From positions 1-33,450 of the forward strand of contig JBGCCY010000253.1 of assembly GCA_045104975.1 (NCBI GenBank): a stretch of 33,450 nt of DNA, written 5' to 3'. Position 1 is the first letter of the stretch, and each line of letters begins with the position of its first letter. The position numbers and the translations under genes were made by a program. Below the pieces are notes generated by a model that was not told the DNA's origin, ran no database searches, and was given only the letters and a program-made list of their open reading frames with translations. The stretch is from CAJQQY01 sp045104975 (lineage in GTDB: Bacteria > Bacteroidota > Bacteroidia > Chitinophagales > Saprospiraceae). Below are positions 22,820 to 31,358 of this stretch, piece by piece.

Positions 22820-24682
22820 ATGAGAATCTTCTTTACCCTCTTTTTTATTATTTCTAGTCTCAATCTTCAAGCCCAACTTAGCGAAGCATGTAAACTTCAA
22901 TTTGGAACCAACTTGAGTGGACTGGTTGATTATGGTACCGAACTCCCATTTGTTGACCTGATGCACAACGCACGGCAATGGTATACAAAAGGTATAGGAA
23001 ATCCTGCTGATCCTTTTGATTCAGGTCATGCCGATCATTTGACCTATCGACCTGATGGATACCCAACACATGTTCCACAAGAAATTGATAGTTCAATTTA
23101 TGACCAACGAGTGGTTACCATTTGGGCAATTACCGATGGGTGGCCTGCGGGTGGATATACCGTTTTGTGGGAAGGAACAGGAGAACTAAGTTTTTGGGGA
23201 GGTTACCAAAACTTGGAACAAATTAATCCAAATCGCATTATTTTTGATTTTCTAAATCCAATAAACAACGTCCTCGAAATGACCATTGTATCATCTGATA
23301 TCAATGATCCAATTCATAATATTCGAGTACTGATGCCCGGTACAGAAATGACTTATGAAACAGAACCTTTTCATTCCCTTTGGTTAGAAAAATTATCTAT
23401 TTTTCCATCTGTTCGTTTTATGGATTGGGGGCAGACTAATAGTTGGGGACAATCAGACAATTGGACATGGGATGATCCTTCGCTTTTTGATTGGGAGGAT
23501 CGGGCGCAAATGGATCATTACACTTGGGCAACTGAAAAAGGAATCCCATATGAAATGATGATTAGATTGTTAAATGATTTTGACCTCGATGGTTGGGTCT
23601 GTGTCCCTCACCGAGCAAGTGATGATTATATCGAAAGCATGGCAGAATTGTTTAGAGATAATCTTGAAGCAGAACGACACTTGACCGTTGAATATAGTAA
23701 TGAAATTTGGAATTGGATTTTTGGACAAACGCATTGGTTAAATAAATATGGCTGTGAGTTACAAAATACTTCTTGGCCTGAAGGCATTGTACCCTATGTT
23801 CAGAACTGTTTGGATATTTGGTCAAATATATTTGAAAATGAATTGGAAAGAATTACACGTGTTGCAGGTGTACAAATCTCTTGGCAAGATGTCAGTAATC
23901 GAATAGTGAATAATTTAACTCCAGGTAGTTTTGATGCGATTACTCCAACTTTTTATTTTGGATTAACAGACGATGGCGATACCGCCTTGGATAATTTGGG
24001 TGGAAATGCAACGGTGACAGATGTTGCTTTTTATGCTCGACAAGGAATGGCGAATACGAAAGTTTGGTTGGAAGAACAAAAAAATGAATTAGCCGATCCG
24101 TTAGGTGTACCCATGATTTTTTATGAAGGAGGGCAACATATCACACCGCACCCATTTGGAGAAGAACCTACTTATGCTCAAGCATTATTAGATATACAAA
24201 GAGATACGGCAATGTACAATATGTATAATGAATGGTTTGATTATTTACGCACTTTACAAGAGGGAGATGAACCGTTACAATTAATGAATTTTTCTTTTGT
24301 GGCAGGGCGTAGTGCAAGGTACGGAAGCTGGGGAATCTTGGAAACGATGGATCAAGATACGGCAGCAATACCTGCACCTAAATATGCTGCGATTCTAGCA
24401 GCTATTGAAGCTTGTGATTTGGAAGTTGGGACAGAAGAAGCGATTGGTTTTTTAGAAAAGTATAAAGTGTTTCCTAATCCAACGAATAATTTTATAACGA
24501 TTTCCGGAGATTTGAGGAAATGTGAAATTATTGTTATTAATAATATAGGACAAGTTGTTTTGTCTCAAAAAGTGGATGCTCAAAGTGTTGTTCTAAATGT
24601 TGGGAAATTGGCTAGAGGAACTTATCTGATTCAAATTAGGAATGGAAAAACGCAAGAAGTTAAAAAAATAATAGTGAAATAA
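22820..24682 (+). CDS. Putative T9SS-secreted glycoside hydrolase (TIM-barrel type)
   Basis: This 620-residue protein has a signal peptide (SLNLQAQ). The catalytic body looks like a clan-A-type (beta/alpha)8 glycosidase. SVRFMDWGQTNSW, EMMIRLLNDFDLDGWVCVPHR and LTVEYSNEIWNWIF lead to a candidate acid/base E295 in the classic N-E pair, and VPMIFYEGGQH supplies a candidate nucleophile E436. Saprospiria-type genomes contain many such cellulose-binding or GH5-like proteins. The N-terminal FGTNLSGLVDYGTELPFVDLM is the typical entry strand. Substrate specificity cannot be read. The sorting domain starts near 550 (KVFPNPTNNFITISG, LARGTYLIQIRNGK). There are many Trp in 195-225 (WGQTNSWGQSDNWTWDD), consistent with a sugar-binding cleft. 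It is the last of three T9SS cargo genes. Confidence 0.72.
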   Translation: MRIFFTLFFIISSLNLQAQLSEACKLQFGTNLSGLVDYGTELPFVDLMHNARQWYTKGIGNPADPFDSGHADHLTYRPDGYPTHVPQEIDSSIYDQRVVTIWAITDGWPAGGYTVLWEGTGELSFWGGYQNLEQINPNRIIFDFLNPINNVLEMTIVSSDINDPIHNIRVLMPGTEMTYETEPFHSLWLEKLSIFPSVRFMDWGQTNSWGQSDNWTWDDPSLFDWEDRAQMDHYTWATEKGIPYEMMIRLLNDFDLDGWVCVPHRASDDYIESMAELFRDNLEAERHLTVEYSNEIWNWIFGQTHWLNKYGCELQNTSWPEGIVPYVQNCLDIWSNIFENELERITRVAGVQISWQDVSNRIVNNLTPGSFDAITPTFYFGLTDDGDTALDNLGGNATVTDVAFYARQGMANTKVWLEEQKNELADPLGVPMIFYEGGQHITPHPFGEEPTYAQALLDIQRDTAMYNMYNEWFDYLRTLQEGDEPLQLMNFSFVAGRSARYGSWGILETMDQDTAAIPAPKYAAILAAIEACDLEVGTEEAIGFLEKYKVFPNPTNNFITISGDLRKCEIIVINNIGQVVLSQKVDAQSVVLNVGKLARGTYLIQIRNGKTQEVKKIIVK

Positions 24683-24729
24683 ATAGTAAACTAAATTTTC
24701 CATTTTTCAAGTTAATCTTTTCTCAAGGT

Positions 24730-24794
24730 ACCTGTTATAAACCTGTTAACCATTTCCTGAAAAATGTATCACCATCATTTTTTAGCTAGCTTTG
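24730..24794 (+). promoter_or_regulatory. Shared operator/promoter block, copy 1 (ACCTGTTA repeats, TAGCTTTG box)
   Basis: ACCTGTTA occurs at 24730-24737 and 24741-24748, an 11-bp period, and the -7-like TAGCTTTG starts exactly 57 nt after the first repeat (24787). The whole 65-nt block is repeated at 27657-27721 before another gene, with the same 57-nt spacing. Direct repeats one helical turn apart are typical of response-regulator sites. The target here is the WD40 lipoprotein gene. Confidence 0.65.
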
Positions 24795-24915
24795 GTCGGT
24801 CACTCTAAAGAAAGCATCACTTCAAAAGATTTAAGAACTAAAGTTATGTCGAGGAGTTCGCTTCCCTTGTTCTACTTTTTTTTTCATCAAAGGAAAAAAA
24901 TTAGGAAGCTAGAAA

Positions 24916-24943
24916 TTAACTCTTGTTGCGAAACAAGAGTTAA
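24916..24943 (+). promoter_or_regulatory. Leader hairpin before the WD40 lipoprotein gene
   Basis: TTAACTCTTGTT-GCGA-AACAAGAGTTAA is a perfect 12-bp stem between the predicted promoter (24787) and the ATG (24986). There is no T-tract. It may act as an mRNA stability or regulatory structure. Confidence 0.5.
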
Positions 24944-24985
24944 TAATCCACAAGCTAAAATCATTACTCAAAATAAAACCATTAG

Positions 24986-26623
24986 ATGAAGCTTACTTTT
25001 TATTTGCTACTAACAATCATCTGTATTGCTTGTGACAATCCATATTATACTGAGAAGCCGATAGTGAATCATACAGGATTAATTGAAACTAAAGTTTTGC
25101 GTGGAGGTTTGGTTTGGTCATTAGACTGGAGTCCAGATGATCAATTTATTGCATGCGGAAACGCAATGGGATTACTTAGAATATACAACGTTAATGATTT
25201 AAGTTTGGTTAAGATTCTAACTGGTTTTAATGCTACGATAAATAGTATTCATTGGAGTCCAGATGGAAAAAAAATTATTGCTTCTGGAGGCAACGAGGAT
25301 CCTAGAATTATTTTATGGAATCTTGAAAATAAATCAAATGTAATCATAGGCGATCACGATAGACAAGTTCGAGCCGTTAGGTGGAGTCCAAAAGGAAATT
25401 ACTTTGCTTCAAGTAGCCATGATGGTACCATAAGAATTTGGACACCAGAAGGGGAGTTTGTAAAAATGTTTACGGGTGCTGATGGGGGATGCGTAGGGAT
25501 TGATTGGTTGGATGAAGATAAAATTGCAGCTTCTTGTTGGGATAACACCATTAGAGCCTATTCCATATCTGGCAAAGATAGTTTAGTTATTGAAAATGGG
25601 AATCATAGAAGGAAGGCAGTACTTTCCGTTGATTGGCATCCTAATGGGAAATATTTGGCAACAGGTGATTATGGTAATGAGGGCGATCCGATTCACGCAG
25701 TAAAAATATGGAATCGTAGTGGTCAACTAATTACAGAAATGAATTCACATGAGAAAGAGATCAGAAGTTTATCTTGGAATAAGGATGGAAGTATTCTGGC
25801 ATCGGGCGGAGAAACCATAAGAACATGGGATAAGGAAGGAAAGCTCTTGAAAATATTTGAAAAAAATAGGAGTCCAGTATGGTCTTTAGATTGGAATAAG
25901 AATGGTGACAAATTAGTTTCTGGACATAATGATGGAAAGATTATTTTTTGGAATAAAGAAGGGGAGATTTTAAAGTTATTAAATGGTCACTCTAGCAGGA
26001 CAAGTTCAATTTCATTTGCTGAGGATAGCACTCAATTGTTGATGGGTTTTGGAGATGGAAGGTTACGTTTTTTTAATTTAAAAAATCTGACTTCAAATAC
26101 TATAAAAGCACATAACCGATCAGTCCTTAATATTACCTGGAGTCCTAACCAAAAGCATGTTGCACTTAGCAGTAACGATGGGAGAGCGTCTATTTGGAAA
26201 ATCGAAAATGAGACTCTCCTAAACAATCCGGTGTATTTTGGAAAAGATATATATGCAAAAGAGATAGCTTGGAGTACAGATAATAGTTCGGTCGCTTACT
26301 TAGACCATAATAATGTTATTTCAGTCTATTCAATTGATGGGAAACTTCAATATACCAAAGCCACTAATAATGAAAATGATAATTCAATTATTTGGAAAGA
26401 TGGAAAAATTGCAGGAATTAAAATAGAAAAAAGTGCATCCAAATTGGAGGATAAGGTTCGGGTAAATGTAGAAAATAAAGTCCATTCTCTTATTCCTTTA
26501 GCGGATAATGAGTTTGCATTAATAGATAAAGATGAGAATGAAATTTTCTACGGGAATAAAAAAGATTTTATTGAGATCATCAAAGAAGAAAATGGGTTTA
26601 CAACTTTAAAACCTATAAAATAA
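24986..26623 (+). CDS. WD40-repeat lipoprotein
   Basis: This 545-residue protein has a lipoprotein signal (LLLTIICIAC, Cys16), so it is exported and lipid-anchored. Ten or eleven WD40-type blades follow from about residue 35 to 480, each with a W-S-P-D/N-G turn and a terminal IW/IY-N strand. Examples are VWSLDWSPDDQFIACG, IHWSPDGKKIIASGG, VRWSPKGNYFASSS, VDWHPNGKYLATGD, WNKDGSILASGG, WNKNGDKLVSGHNDG and TWSPNQKHVALSS. More than eight blades suggests two propellers or one large ring. Later blades lose the signature, with only fragments such as AWSTDNSSVAYLDH. WD40 propellers scaffold protein complexes; extracytoplasmic lipoprotein versions are uncommon and this one has no identified partner. 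It shares a promoter block with the beta-lactamase-like gene at 27781. Confidence 0.85.
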   Translation: MKLTFYLLLTIICIACDNPYYTEKPIVNHTGLIETKVLRGGLVWSLDWSPDDQFIACGNAMGLLRIYNVNDLSLVKILTGFNATINSIHWSPDGKKIIASGGNEDPRIILWNLENKSNVIIGDHDRQVRAVRWSPKGNYFASSSHDGTIRIWTPEGEFVKMFTGADGGCVGIDWLDEDKIAASCWDNTIRAYSISGKDSLVIENGNHRRKAVLSVDWHPNGKYLATGDYGNEGDPIHAVKIWNRSGQLITEMNSHEKEIRSLSWNKDGSILASGGETIRTWDKEGKLLKIFEKNRSPVWSLDWNKNGDKLVSGHNDGKIIFWNKEGEILKLLNGHSSRTSSISFAEDSTQLLMGFGDGRLRFFNLKNLTSNTIKAHNRSVLNITWSPNQKHVALSSNDGRASIWKIENETLLNNPVYFGKDIYAKEIAWSTDNSSVAYLDHNNVISVYSIDGKLQYTKATNNENDNSIIWKDGKIAGIKIEKSASKLEDKVRVNVENKVHSLIPLADNEFALIDKDENEIFYGNKKDFIEIIKEENGFTTLKPIK

Positions 26624-26626
26624 AAT

Positions 26627-26690
26627 ACCCCTTATAAGCCTAGTTAACTAGCCATTTTTCCAAAAAATAGATCAATATCATTCTCTAGAA
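26627..26690 (+). promoter_or_regulatory. Degenerate copy of the ACCTGTTA block
   Basis: ACCCCTTATAAGCC-TAGTTAAC-TAGCCATTTTTCC lines up with the ACCTGTTATAAACCTGTTAAC-CATTTCC blocks at 24730 and 27657, but with mismatches and small insertions. No good -7 box lies 57 nt downstream. It stands before the barrel gene at 26808. Confidence 0.35.
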
Positions 26691-26807
26691 AATAAGTATC
26701 TTTTTGACCAGAAATAAAAACTTAAATCTTATTTGGCAAATAAAGCAGCGGTCTGGCTTTATAACATGATATTTGCGGATTATCAATTTTTATAAAAAAG
26801 TAAAAGT

Positions 26808-27521
26808 ATGAAGCAAATAACAATTGTTGCAATCGCACTATTGATGGCCAATCTCTCGTTTGGTCAAGCAGATATTGGATTAAAGATCGGTTACACCAAT
26901 TCAGGACTAACTAATTCATTAGATACCGAATTCGCTACTTCCAAAAGAATTAGTGGTTTACACTTTGGGGTGATTGGGCAAATTGGATTAAGTGAAAATA
27001 CCGCCATCGTCGTAGAAGTAGATTTCCAACAAAGAGGAGTAGAACAAGAAATTACCATTGGAATGGCAGCATCTAAAACTAAATCTGTGATTAATTATCT
27101 GGAAGTTCCTTTACTTTTTAGATTTAGCAAAGGAGGCGAGACTAAGGTTTTTGGTAACGTGGGGCCGTTTATAGGATATGCTTTGGGTGGGAAAATAAAA
27201 GGCGAATCTACCTTGAATGGTGAAACGACTGCAGCTGATGGTAAGATAAAATTTGAAGATGAACCTGATAATTATATGGGTGATGATTTCTACGCAAAGG
27301 ATGTTTATAATCGAATAGACATTGGTATTTATATCGGTGCGGGAATTATCAGAGAATTTGGAATTGGCTCATTTATTTTGGATGCTAGATTTGGGATTGG
27401 ATTTACAGATTATAATGATACAGATAATATTTATCCAAATGGAAAACCAGATGATTATAAGTCTAATCGATTTAATGACATTATAGTTTCGGTAGGATAT
27501 TTATTTCCGCTCGGAAGCTAG
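26808..27521 (+). CDS. Porin-family outer-membrane beta-barrel protein
   Basis: This 237-residue protein has a signal peptide (LLMANLSFGQ). The mature sequence has the N-terminal ADIGLKIGYTNS strand and the pattern of the outer-membrane porin family of Bacteroidota. Examples are SGLHFGVIGQIGLSENTAIVVEVDF, QRGVE, INYLEVPLLFRFS, KVFGNVGPFIGYALGGKIKG, IGIYIGAGIIREFGIGSF, ILDARFGIGFTDYND and FNDIIVSVGYLFPLGS. The EVPLLFRF segment and the GPFIGY strand are typical of PorT-like proteins. An acidic loop at about 140-165 (KFEDEPDNYMGDD) would lie outside. The gene is followed by a strong terminator and is probably transcribed alone. Confidence 0.85.
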   Translation: MKQITIVAIALLMANLSFGQADIGLKIGYTNSGLTNSLDTEFATSKRISGLHFGVIGQIGLSENTAIVVEVDFQQRGVEQEITIGMAASKTKSVINYLEVPLLFRFSKGGETKVFGNVGPFIGYALGGKIKGESTLNGETTAADGKIKFEDEPDNYMGDDFYAKDVYNRIDIGIYIGAGIIREFGIGSFILDARFGIGFTDYNDTDNIYPNGKPDDYKSNRFNDIIVSVGYLFPLGS

Positions 27522-27542
27522 TTATTGGCAAAAAATAAAAAG

Positions 27543-27582
27543 AAAAAATCCTACAAGTCGATTGATTTGTAGGATTTTTTTT
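27543..27582 (+). terminator. Rho-independent terminator
   Basis: AATCCTACAAGTC-GATT-GATTTGTAGGATT is a stem of about 15 bp with one G-U wobble, followed by an eight-T run. It lies 22 nt after the barrel gene. Confidence 0.92.
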
Positions 27583-27656
27583 ATAAAACATTCATCATAA
27601 GTAGTGAAAAAAAATAACTAAGCTTCCCTTATTTTAAATTTCTCTTCCTTGAAGAT

Positions 27657-27721
27657 ACCTGTTATAAACCTGTTAACTATTTCCCCAAAAATGCATCCTC
27701 CTCATTTTTTATTTAGCTTTG
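27657..27721 (+). promoter_or_regulatory. Shared operator/promoter block, copy 2
   Basis: ACCTGTTA at 27657-27664 and 27668-27675 has an 11-bp period. TAGCTTTG (-7 type) starts at 27714, again 57 nt after the first repeat. The block matches 24730-24794 over most positions. The target is the beta-lactamase-like gene, with a leader of about 55 nt. Confidence 0.65.
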
Positions 27722-27780
27722 GTTAATCAATTTAAAAATGAGTTAGCCATCTGACTAAGGCAACAATAACATAAAAAATA

Positions 27781-30006
27781 ATGAAAAATATTTCAACAAT
27801 CATTCTACTCTTTTTTTGCTCTACTTTTTTAATCGGTCAAGTCCAAGAGCATTTATTCTTTTTAGAAACAGATTCTACTTGGAGAAAAGAACTGTTTATT
27901 TTCCCTATCAATTTTGCATCAGATATTGATTATAAAGGAGAGGAAGATGCGAGATTTCCAGAAGGTTGGGAAGATCAAAAAAGCCCTGAATTTTGGTCCT
28001 ATGTTTTTGCATGGAATATAGAACATGATGGAGATATTCCAGTAACCAAATTGGAGGATGATTTACAAAAGTATTTTAGTGGCTTGATGAGAGGGAAAGA
28101 AACAAGTGTGCAAATTTCCAAAAAAGCTACCACAAATAATCGAACTCAATACACCGGTGCAATCAAAACGATTGACAATTTTTTCACAAAAAAGCCGATG
28201 ACTTTAAATGTGATGATAGACCAAATATATTGTAAAGAAAAAAAGAAATCTATTATCATTTTTAAGTTTTCCCCAAAGGAATTAGGACATCAAGTTTGGA
28301 AAAAATTGGAAGAACCAAAACTCCCTGCGGAGATGCTTGCTTGTGAAGATACCAAACAGAAAAAGATTTATGATCTCGTAAATGCTTGTGCTGAATATGG
28401 ACAATTCAATGGCTCGGTGCTCGTCGCAGAAAAGGGAAAGGTTATTTATAAAAATGGTTTTGGAGAAGCTAATAAAGAGTGGAATATTCCAAATAAAGCA
28501 GATACTAAACATCGATTAGCTTCCATCTCCAAACAATTTACCGCAATGGCAATTGTTCAATTAGCTGCCGAAAATAAATTAAAACTAGATGCCCCTATCA
28601 CTAATTATTTGCCCGATTATCCAAAAGCAAATGGAAATATAATCACGATTCATCACTTGCTCACGCACACTTCAGGACTCCCAAATTATACGTCATTTCC
28701 CAATTATAGAGAGATGATGGTGAAGCATCACAACCCTATGGATCTTGTGAAATCGTTTGCTGACTTACCCTTAGATTTTAAACCAGGAGCAGAATATGCG
28801 TACAGTAATTCAGGTTATGCTTTACTAGGTGTCATCATAGAAAAAGTTTCGGGAAAAACTTATGAACAAGTTTTGCAAGACCAAATATTTTCACCACTTA
28901 AAATGAATAATACAGGTTATGATAATAACAGCACCGTTTTAAAAAATAGAGCATCAGGTTATTATAAAAATGTAAATTCTTTTGTGAATGCTGGCTACAT
29001 TAATATGACTGCGGCCTATGCTGCTGGAGCTTTGTATTCAACTGTTGAAGATCTTTATCTCTGGGATCAAGCTTTATATACAGAACAGTTAGCGGCCAAA
29101 AAGTATATGGATTTATTGTTTGAAAAACATACTCCCGCTAGAGGAGGACATTATGGCTATGGTTGGGAAATGGGTAATATGCGAATTGGAAATACGAAGG
29201 AAGAATCAAAAACGATTGCTCATAGTGGAGGCATAAATGGTTTTAATACTAAAATTACTCGTTTTCCATCTGACCAGTCAGTAGTTATATTATTGAACAA
29301 TACGAGTGATGCACCGCTGTATGATATGACGACTGCCATCAATGGAATTCTTCATGGCAAACCATATATTTCTCCTAAAAGATCGTTGGCGAATACATTG
29401 TTAGATACAATAGAAATAAATGGAATTGCCAAAGGAATTTTATTATATGAAAAAATAAAAACGTCCGATGATTATCACCTCAATGAGAGAGAAATGAATG
29501 AGTCAGGCTACAAATTATTACAAGCAGGTAAAGCAAAAGCTGCTGCTGCTGTTTTTAAAATAAACGTTGAAGCATTTCCTAATTCATTCAATACTTATGA
29601 TAGTTATGGTGAAGCGCTTTTGGAATTGGGGAATAAGGCTCAGGCTATTGAGAATTATAAAAAATCGGTGAAATTGAATCCTGATAATGAAGGTGGGATT
29701 AAAATCTTAAATGGGCTAGGAGTAGATACCAATTCATTAATTACAAAAGTTCCAGTAGAGCATTTGAAATTATTGGCAGGAGAATACCAGGCAGCTGATC
29801 AAAGCAGACCTTGGAAAATTGTGATAGAGGAAGTGAATGGAAAATTGTTTGGCAATGATGGTGGTTATCGATATAAATTAAACCCGGTTGGTGACGATAA
29901 ATTTATCAATCCAGATGATGGTGCGACTTTAGTTTTTGATGCTAAAAATAAAAAGGCGATTACTTTTGTGATTTTTGGGAAAGTGACTTTTGAGAAGGTG
30001 AAATGA
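27781..30006 (+). CDS. Serine beta-lactamase-like / TPR fusion protein
   Basis: This is a 741-residue exported protein (signal ends near LIGQ20). Residues 22-175 form an extra N-terminal domain (WRKELFIFPINFASDIDY, GWEDQKSPEFWSYVFAWNI, LQKYFSGLM) that resembles free-standing secreted proteins of this phylum. Residues 196-530 are a class C beta-lactamase/D-aminopeptidase-type hydrolase with S248-I-S-K251, Y341-S-N343 and H481-S-G483, so the catalytic set is complete. The usual blocks LLTHTSGLPNY and AYAAGALYSTVEDL are also present. Residues 555-655 contain TPR-like helices (YDSYGEALLELGNKAQAIENYKK, KLNPDNEGGIKILNGLG). The C-terminus has a small strand domain (LLAGEYQAADQSRPWKI) as in other serine hydrolases of the group. 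The substrate is unknown: peptidoglycan peptides or esters are as likely as antibiotics. It shares a promoter block with the WD40 gene. Confidence 0.85.
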   Translation: MKNISTIILLFFCSTFLIGQVQEHLFFLETDSTWRKELFIFPINFASDIDYKGEEDARFPEGWEDQKSPEFWSYVFAWNIEHDGDIPVTKLEDDLQKYFSGLMRGKETSVQISKKATTNNRTQYTGAIKTIDNFFTKKPMTLNVMIDQIYCKEKKKSIIIFKFSPKELGHQVWKKLEEPKLPAEMLACEDTKQKKIYDLVNACAEYGQFNGSVLVAEKGKVIYKNGFGEANKEWNIPNKADTKHRLASISKQFTAMAIVQLAAENKLKLDAPITNYLPDYPKANGNIITIHHLLTHTSGLPNYTSFPNYREMMVKHHNPMDLVKSFADLPLDFKPGAEYAYSNSGYALLGVIIEKVSGKTYEQVLQDQIFSPLKMNNTGYDNNSTVLKNRASGYYKNVNSFVNAGYINMTAAYAAGALYSTVEDLYLWDQALYTEQLAAKKYMDLLFEKHTPARGGHYGYGWEMGNMRIGNTKEESKTIAHSGGINGFNTKITRFPSDQSVVILLNNTSDAPLYDMTTAINGILHGKPYISPKRSLANTLLDTIEINGIAKGILLYEKIKTSDDYHLNEREMNESGYKLLQAGKAKAAAAVFKINVEAFPNSFNTYDSYGEALLELGNKAQAIENYKKSVKLNPDNEGGIKILNGLGVDTNSLITKVPVEHLKLLAGEYQAADQSRPWKIVIEEVNGKLFGNDGGYRYKLNPVGDDKFINPDDGATLVFDAKNKKAITFVIFGKVTFEKVK

Positions 30007-30051
30007 TAAAAGAGATCTTGTGTTAAATTTCCTAAGTTGATCAATATAACT

Positions 30052-30106
30052 AAAAGCTGCTAACTGAATAGTTAGTAGCTTTTCTGTTTTGTAAACGTTT
30101 TGTTAT
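30052..30106 (+). terminator. Hairpin plus TGTAAACGTTTTGTTAT tail
   Basis: AAAAGCTGCTAACT-GAAT-AGTTAGTAGCTTTT is a 14-bp stem with one G-U wobble, followed by CTGTTTTGTAAACGTTTTGT. Stem and tail match the element at 17442-17497. It probably terminates the beta-lactamase-like gene. Confidence 0.8.
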
Positions 30107-30174
30107 GAAATTTGATTACCGTATATTTTTTTGAGAATTAATTTTTCAATGAAAAACTGAGCTTTAAGAAACCT

Positions 30175-30182
30175 TACATTTG
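30175..30182 (+). promoter_or_regulatory. Putative -7 box (TACATTTG) of the radical SAM gene
   Basis: TACATTTGC fits the TANNTTTG consensus and gives a leader of about 145 nt. The leader contains TTTGCG (30179-30184) and CGCAAA (30208-30213), which could pair. No -33 box is evident. Confidence 0.4.
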
Positions 30183-30333
30183 CGCTAAAGCCAACTCGTA
30201 GGTTTCGCAAAGCTGACTCTTTCTAAGATTTTTTATAAACTAAGTTTTCTATTGTTTGACCATTCCCCAATTTTATTAATGAATTTTTATTGACCAAAAA
30301 GTTTTAGATTTGACGCTTAAAAATTAAAAACTC

Positions 30334-31227
30334 ATGTTCAAAAGAATCTATTTAGAGATCTCAAATATTTGTAATGTCCAATGTTCTTTTTGTCCTGTCG
30401 TAGAAAAGGATAAAAAGCTAATGGACTTAGTTGAATTTGAGTACATTTTAGAGCAAGTAGCTCCGTTGACTAAAATAGTTTGTTTGCATTTAATGGGAGA
30501 ACCATTGGCACATCCTAAGTTTTTGCAGATACTAAAGATTTGTGAAAAATATAATACTCAAATCGATTTGACGACCAACGGAATTTTAATCAAGAAATAT
30601 ACAGATGCTATCATCCATTCCAAATGTGTGAGACAAGTAAACTTTTCTTTACAAGCCTTTAAAGATAATTTTCCTAATCGAGATATTGCTCCTTATCTAA
30701 GTCCAATTTTCGAATTTATTAGATTAGGAAATGAGGTGAAACCTGCGCTTTATACCAATTTAAGATTGTGGAATCAGGATAGTAACGATTCCGATAATGA
30801 GGAAATATTTCTCCACATTGAAAAATACTTCGATGTAGTTATCAATAGAAATGTCGAGGTGGGCGCCATAAAATCTAAAAATATTTGGAACAGATTATAC
30901 CTTCACTTTGATTCTCGATTTGAATGGCCTTCCTTACTACTTCCTTTTCAAGGAGTACAAGGTCGTTGCAATGGGATGGTGGATCATATTGGTATCCATG
31001 CTGATGGTTCGGTAGTTCCTTGTTGTTTGGATAAAAATGCCGCCATTAATTTGGGAAATGCCAAACAACAATCTTTAACCGAAATAATAAATAGTGATCG
31101 ATTTCAAACGATGCGGTCGGGATTTTTAAACGGTGTTTTAGTGGAAAAACTTTGTCAGCATTGTAGTTTTATCAATCGATTTAAAAAAGGAATTAAAAAA
31201 GCGGAACAATCAAATTTGGTGGAATAA
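30334..31227 (+). CDS. Radical SAM/SPASM-domain protein
   Basis: This 297-residue cytoplasmic enzyme opens directly with the radical SAM cluster motif C13-NVQ-C17-SF-C20 (CxxxCxxC), which binds the [4Fe-4S] used to cleave S-adenosylmethionine. LHLMGEPLAHPKF supplies the GEP motif, and LTTNGILI and VNFSLQAF the later barrel strands. The C-terminal part contains GRCNGM, GSVVPCCLDK, and LCQHCSF, the Cys set of a SPASM auxiliary cluster. NAKQQSLTEIINSDRFQTMRSG is the conserved link. The overall pattern (LEISNICN, then GEPLAHP) is a widespread conserved group without a proven substrate; peptide or RNA modification are options. The next gene makes a tRNA-modifying intermediate, but a separate promoter before it argues against an operon. 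Confidence 0.88.
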   Translation: MFKRIYLEISNICNVQCSFCPVVEKDKKLMDLVEFEYILEQVAPLTKIVCLHLMGEPLAHPKFLQILKICEKYNTQIDLTTNGILIKKYTDAIIHSKCVRQVNFSLQAFKDNFPNRDIAPYLSPIFEFIRLGNEVKPALYTNLRLWNQDSNDSDNEEIFLHIEKYFDVVINRNVEVGAIKSKNIWNRLYLHFDSRFEWPSLLLPFQGVQGRCNGMVDHIGIHADGSVVPCCLDKNAAINLGNAKQQSLTEIINSDRFQTMRSGFLNGVLVEKLCQHCSFINRFKKGIKKAEQSNLVE

Positions 31228-31321
31228 TTTTTTTGATAGTGTTTTAAAATAACCTCAAAAAAAATAGTAAAAACGCTAAATCTATTTAGTTGGCATGTTT
31301 TAAGGAAGCCCACAAAATACT

Positions 31322-31329
31322 TACTTTTG
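31322..31329 (+). promoter_or_regulatory. Putative -7 box (TACTTTTG) of the tsaC-type gene
   Basis: TACTTTTG matches TANNTTTG and predicts a start of transcription near 31335. This is downstream of the TTG at 31290 and 24 nt upstream of the ATG at 31359, supporting 31359 as the translation start. Confidence 0.5.
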
Positions 31330-31358
31330 TTCCATCAAAAATAAACGGTATAAAACTC

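Noticed and set aside
24792..24989. 65-codon ORF before the WD40 gene
   Set aside because: It overlaps the predicted promoter and leader hairpin, overlaps the WD40 start, and its composition is that of intergenic DNA.
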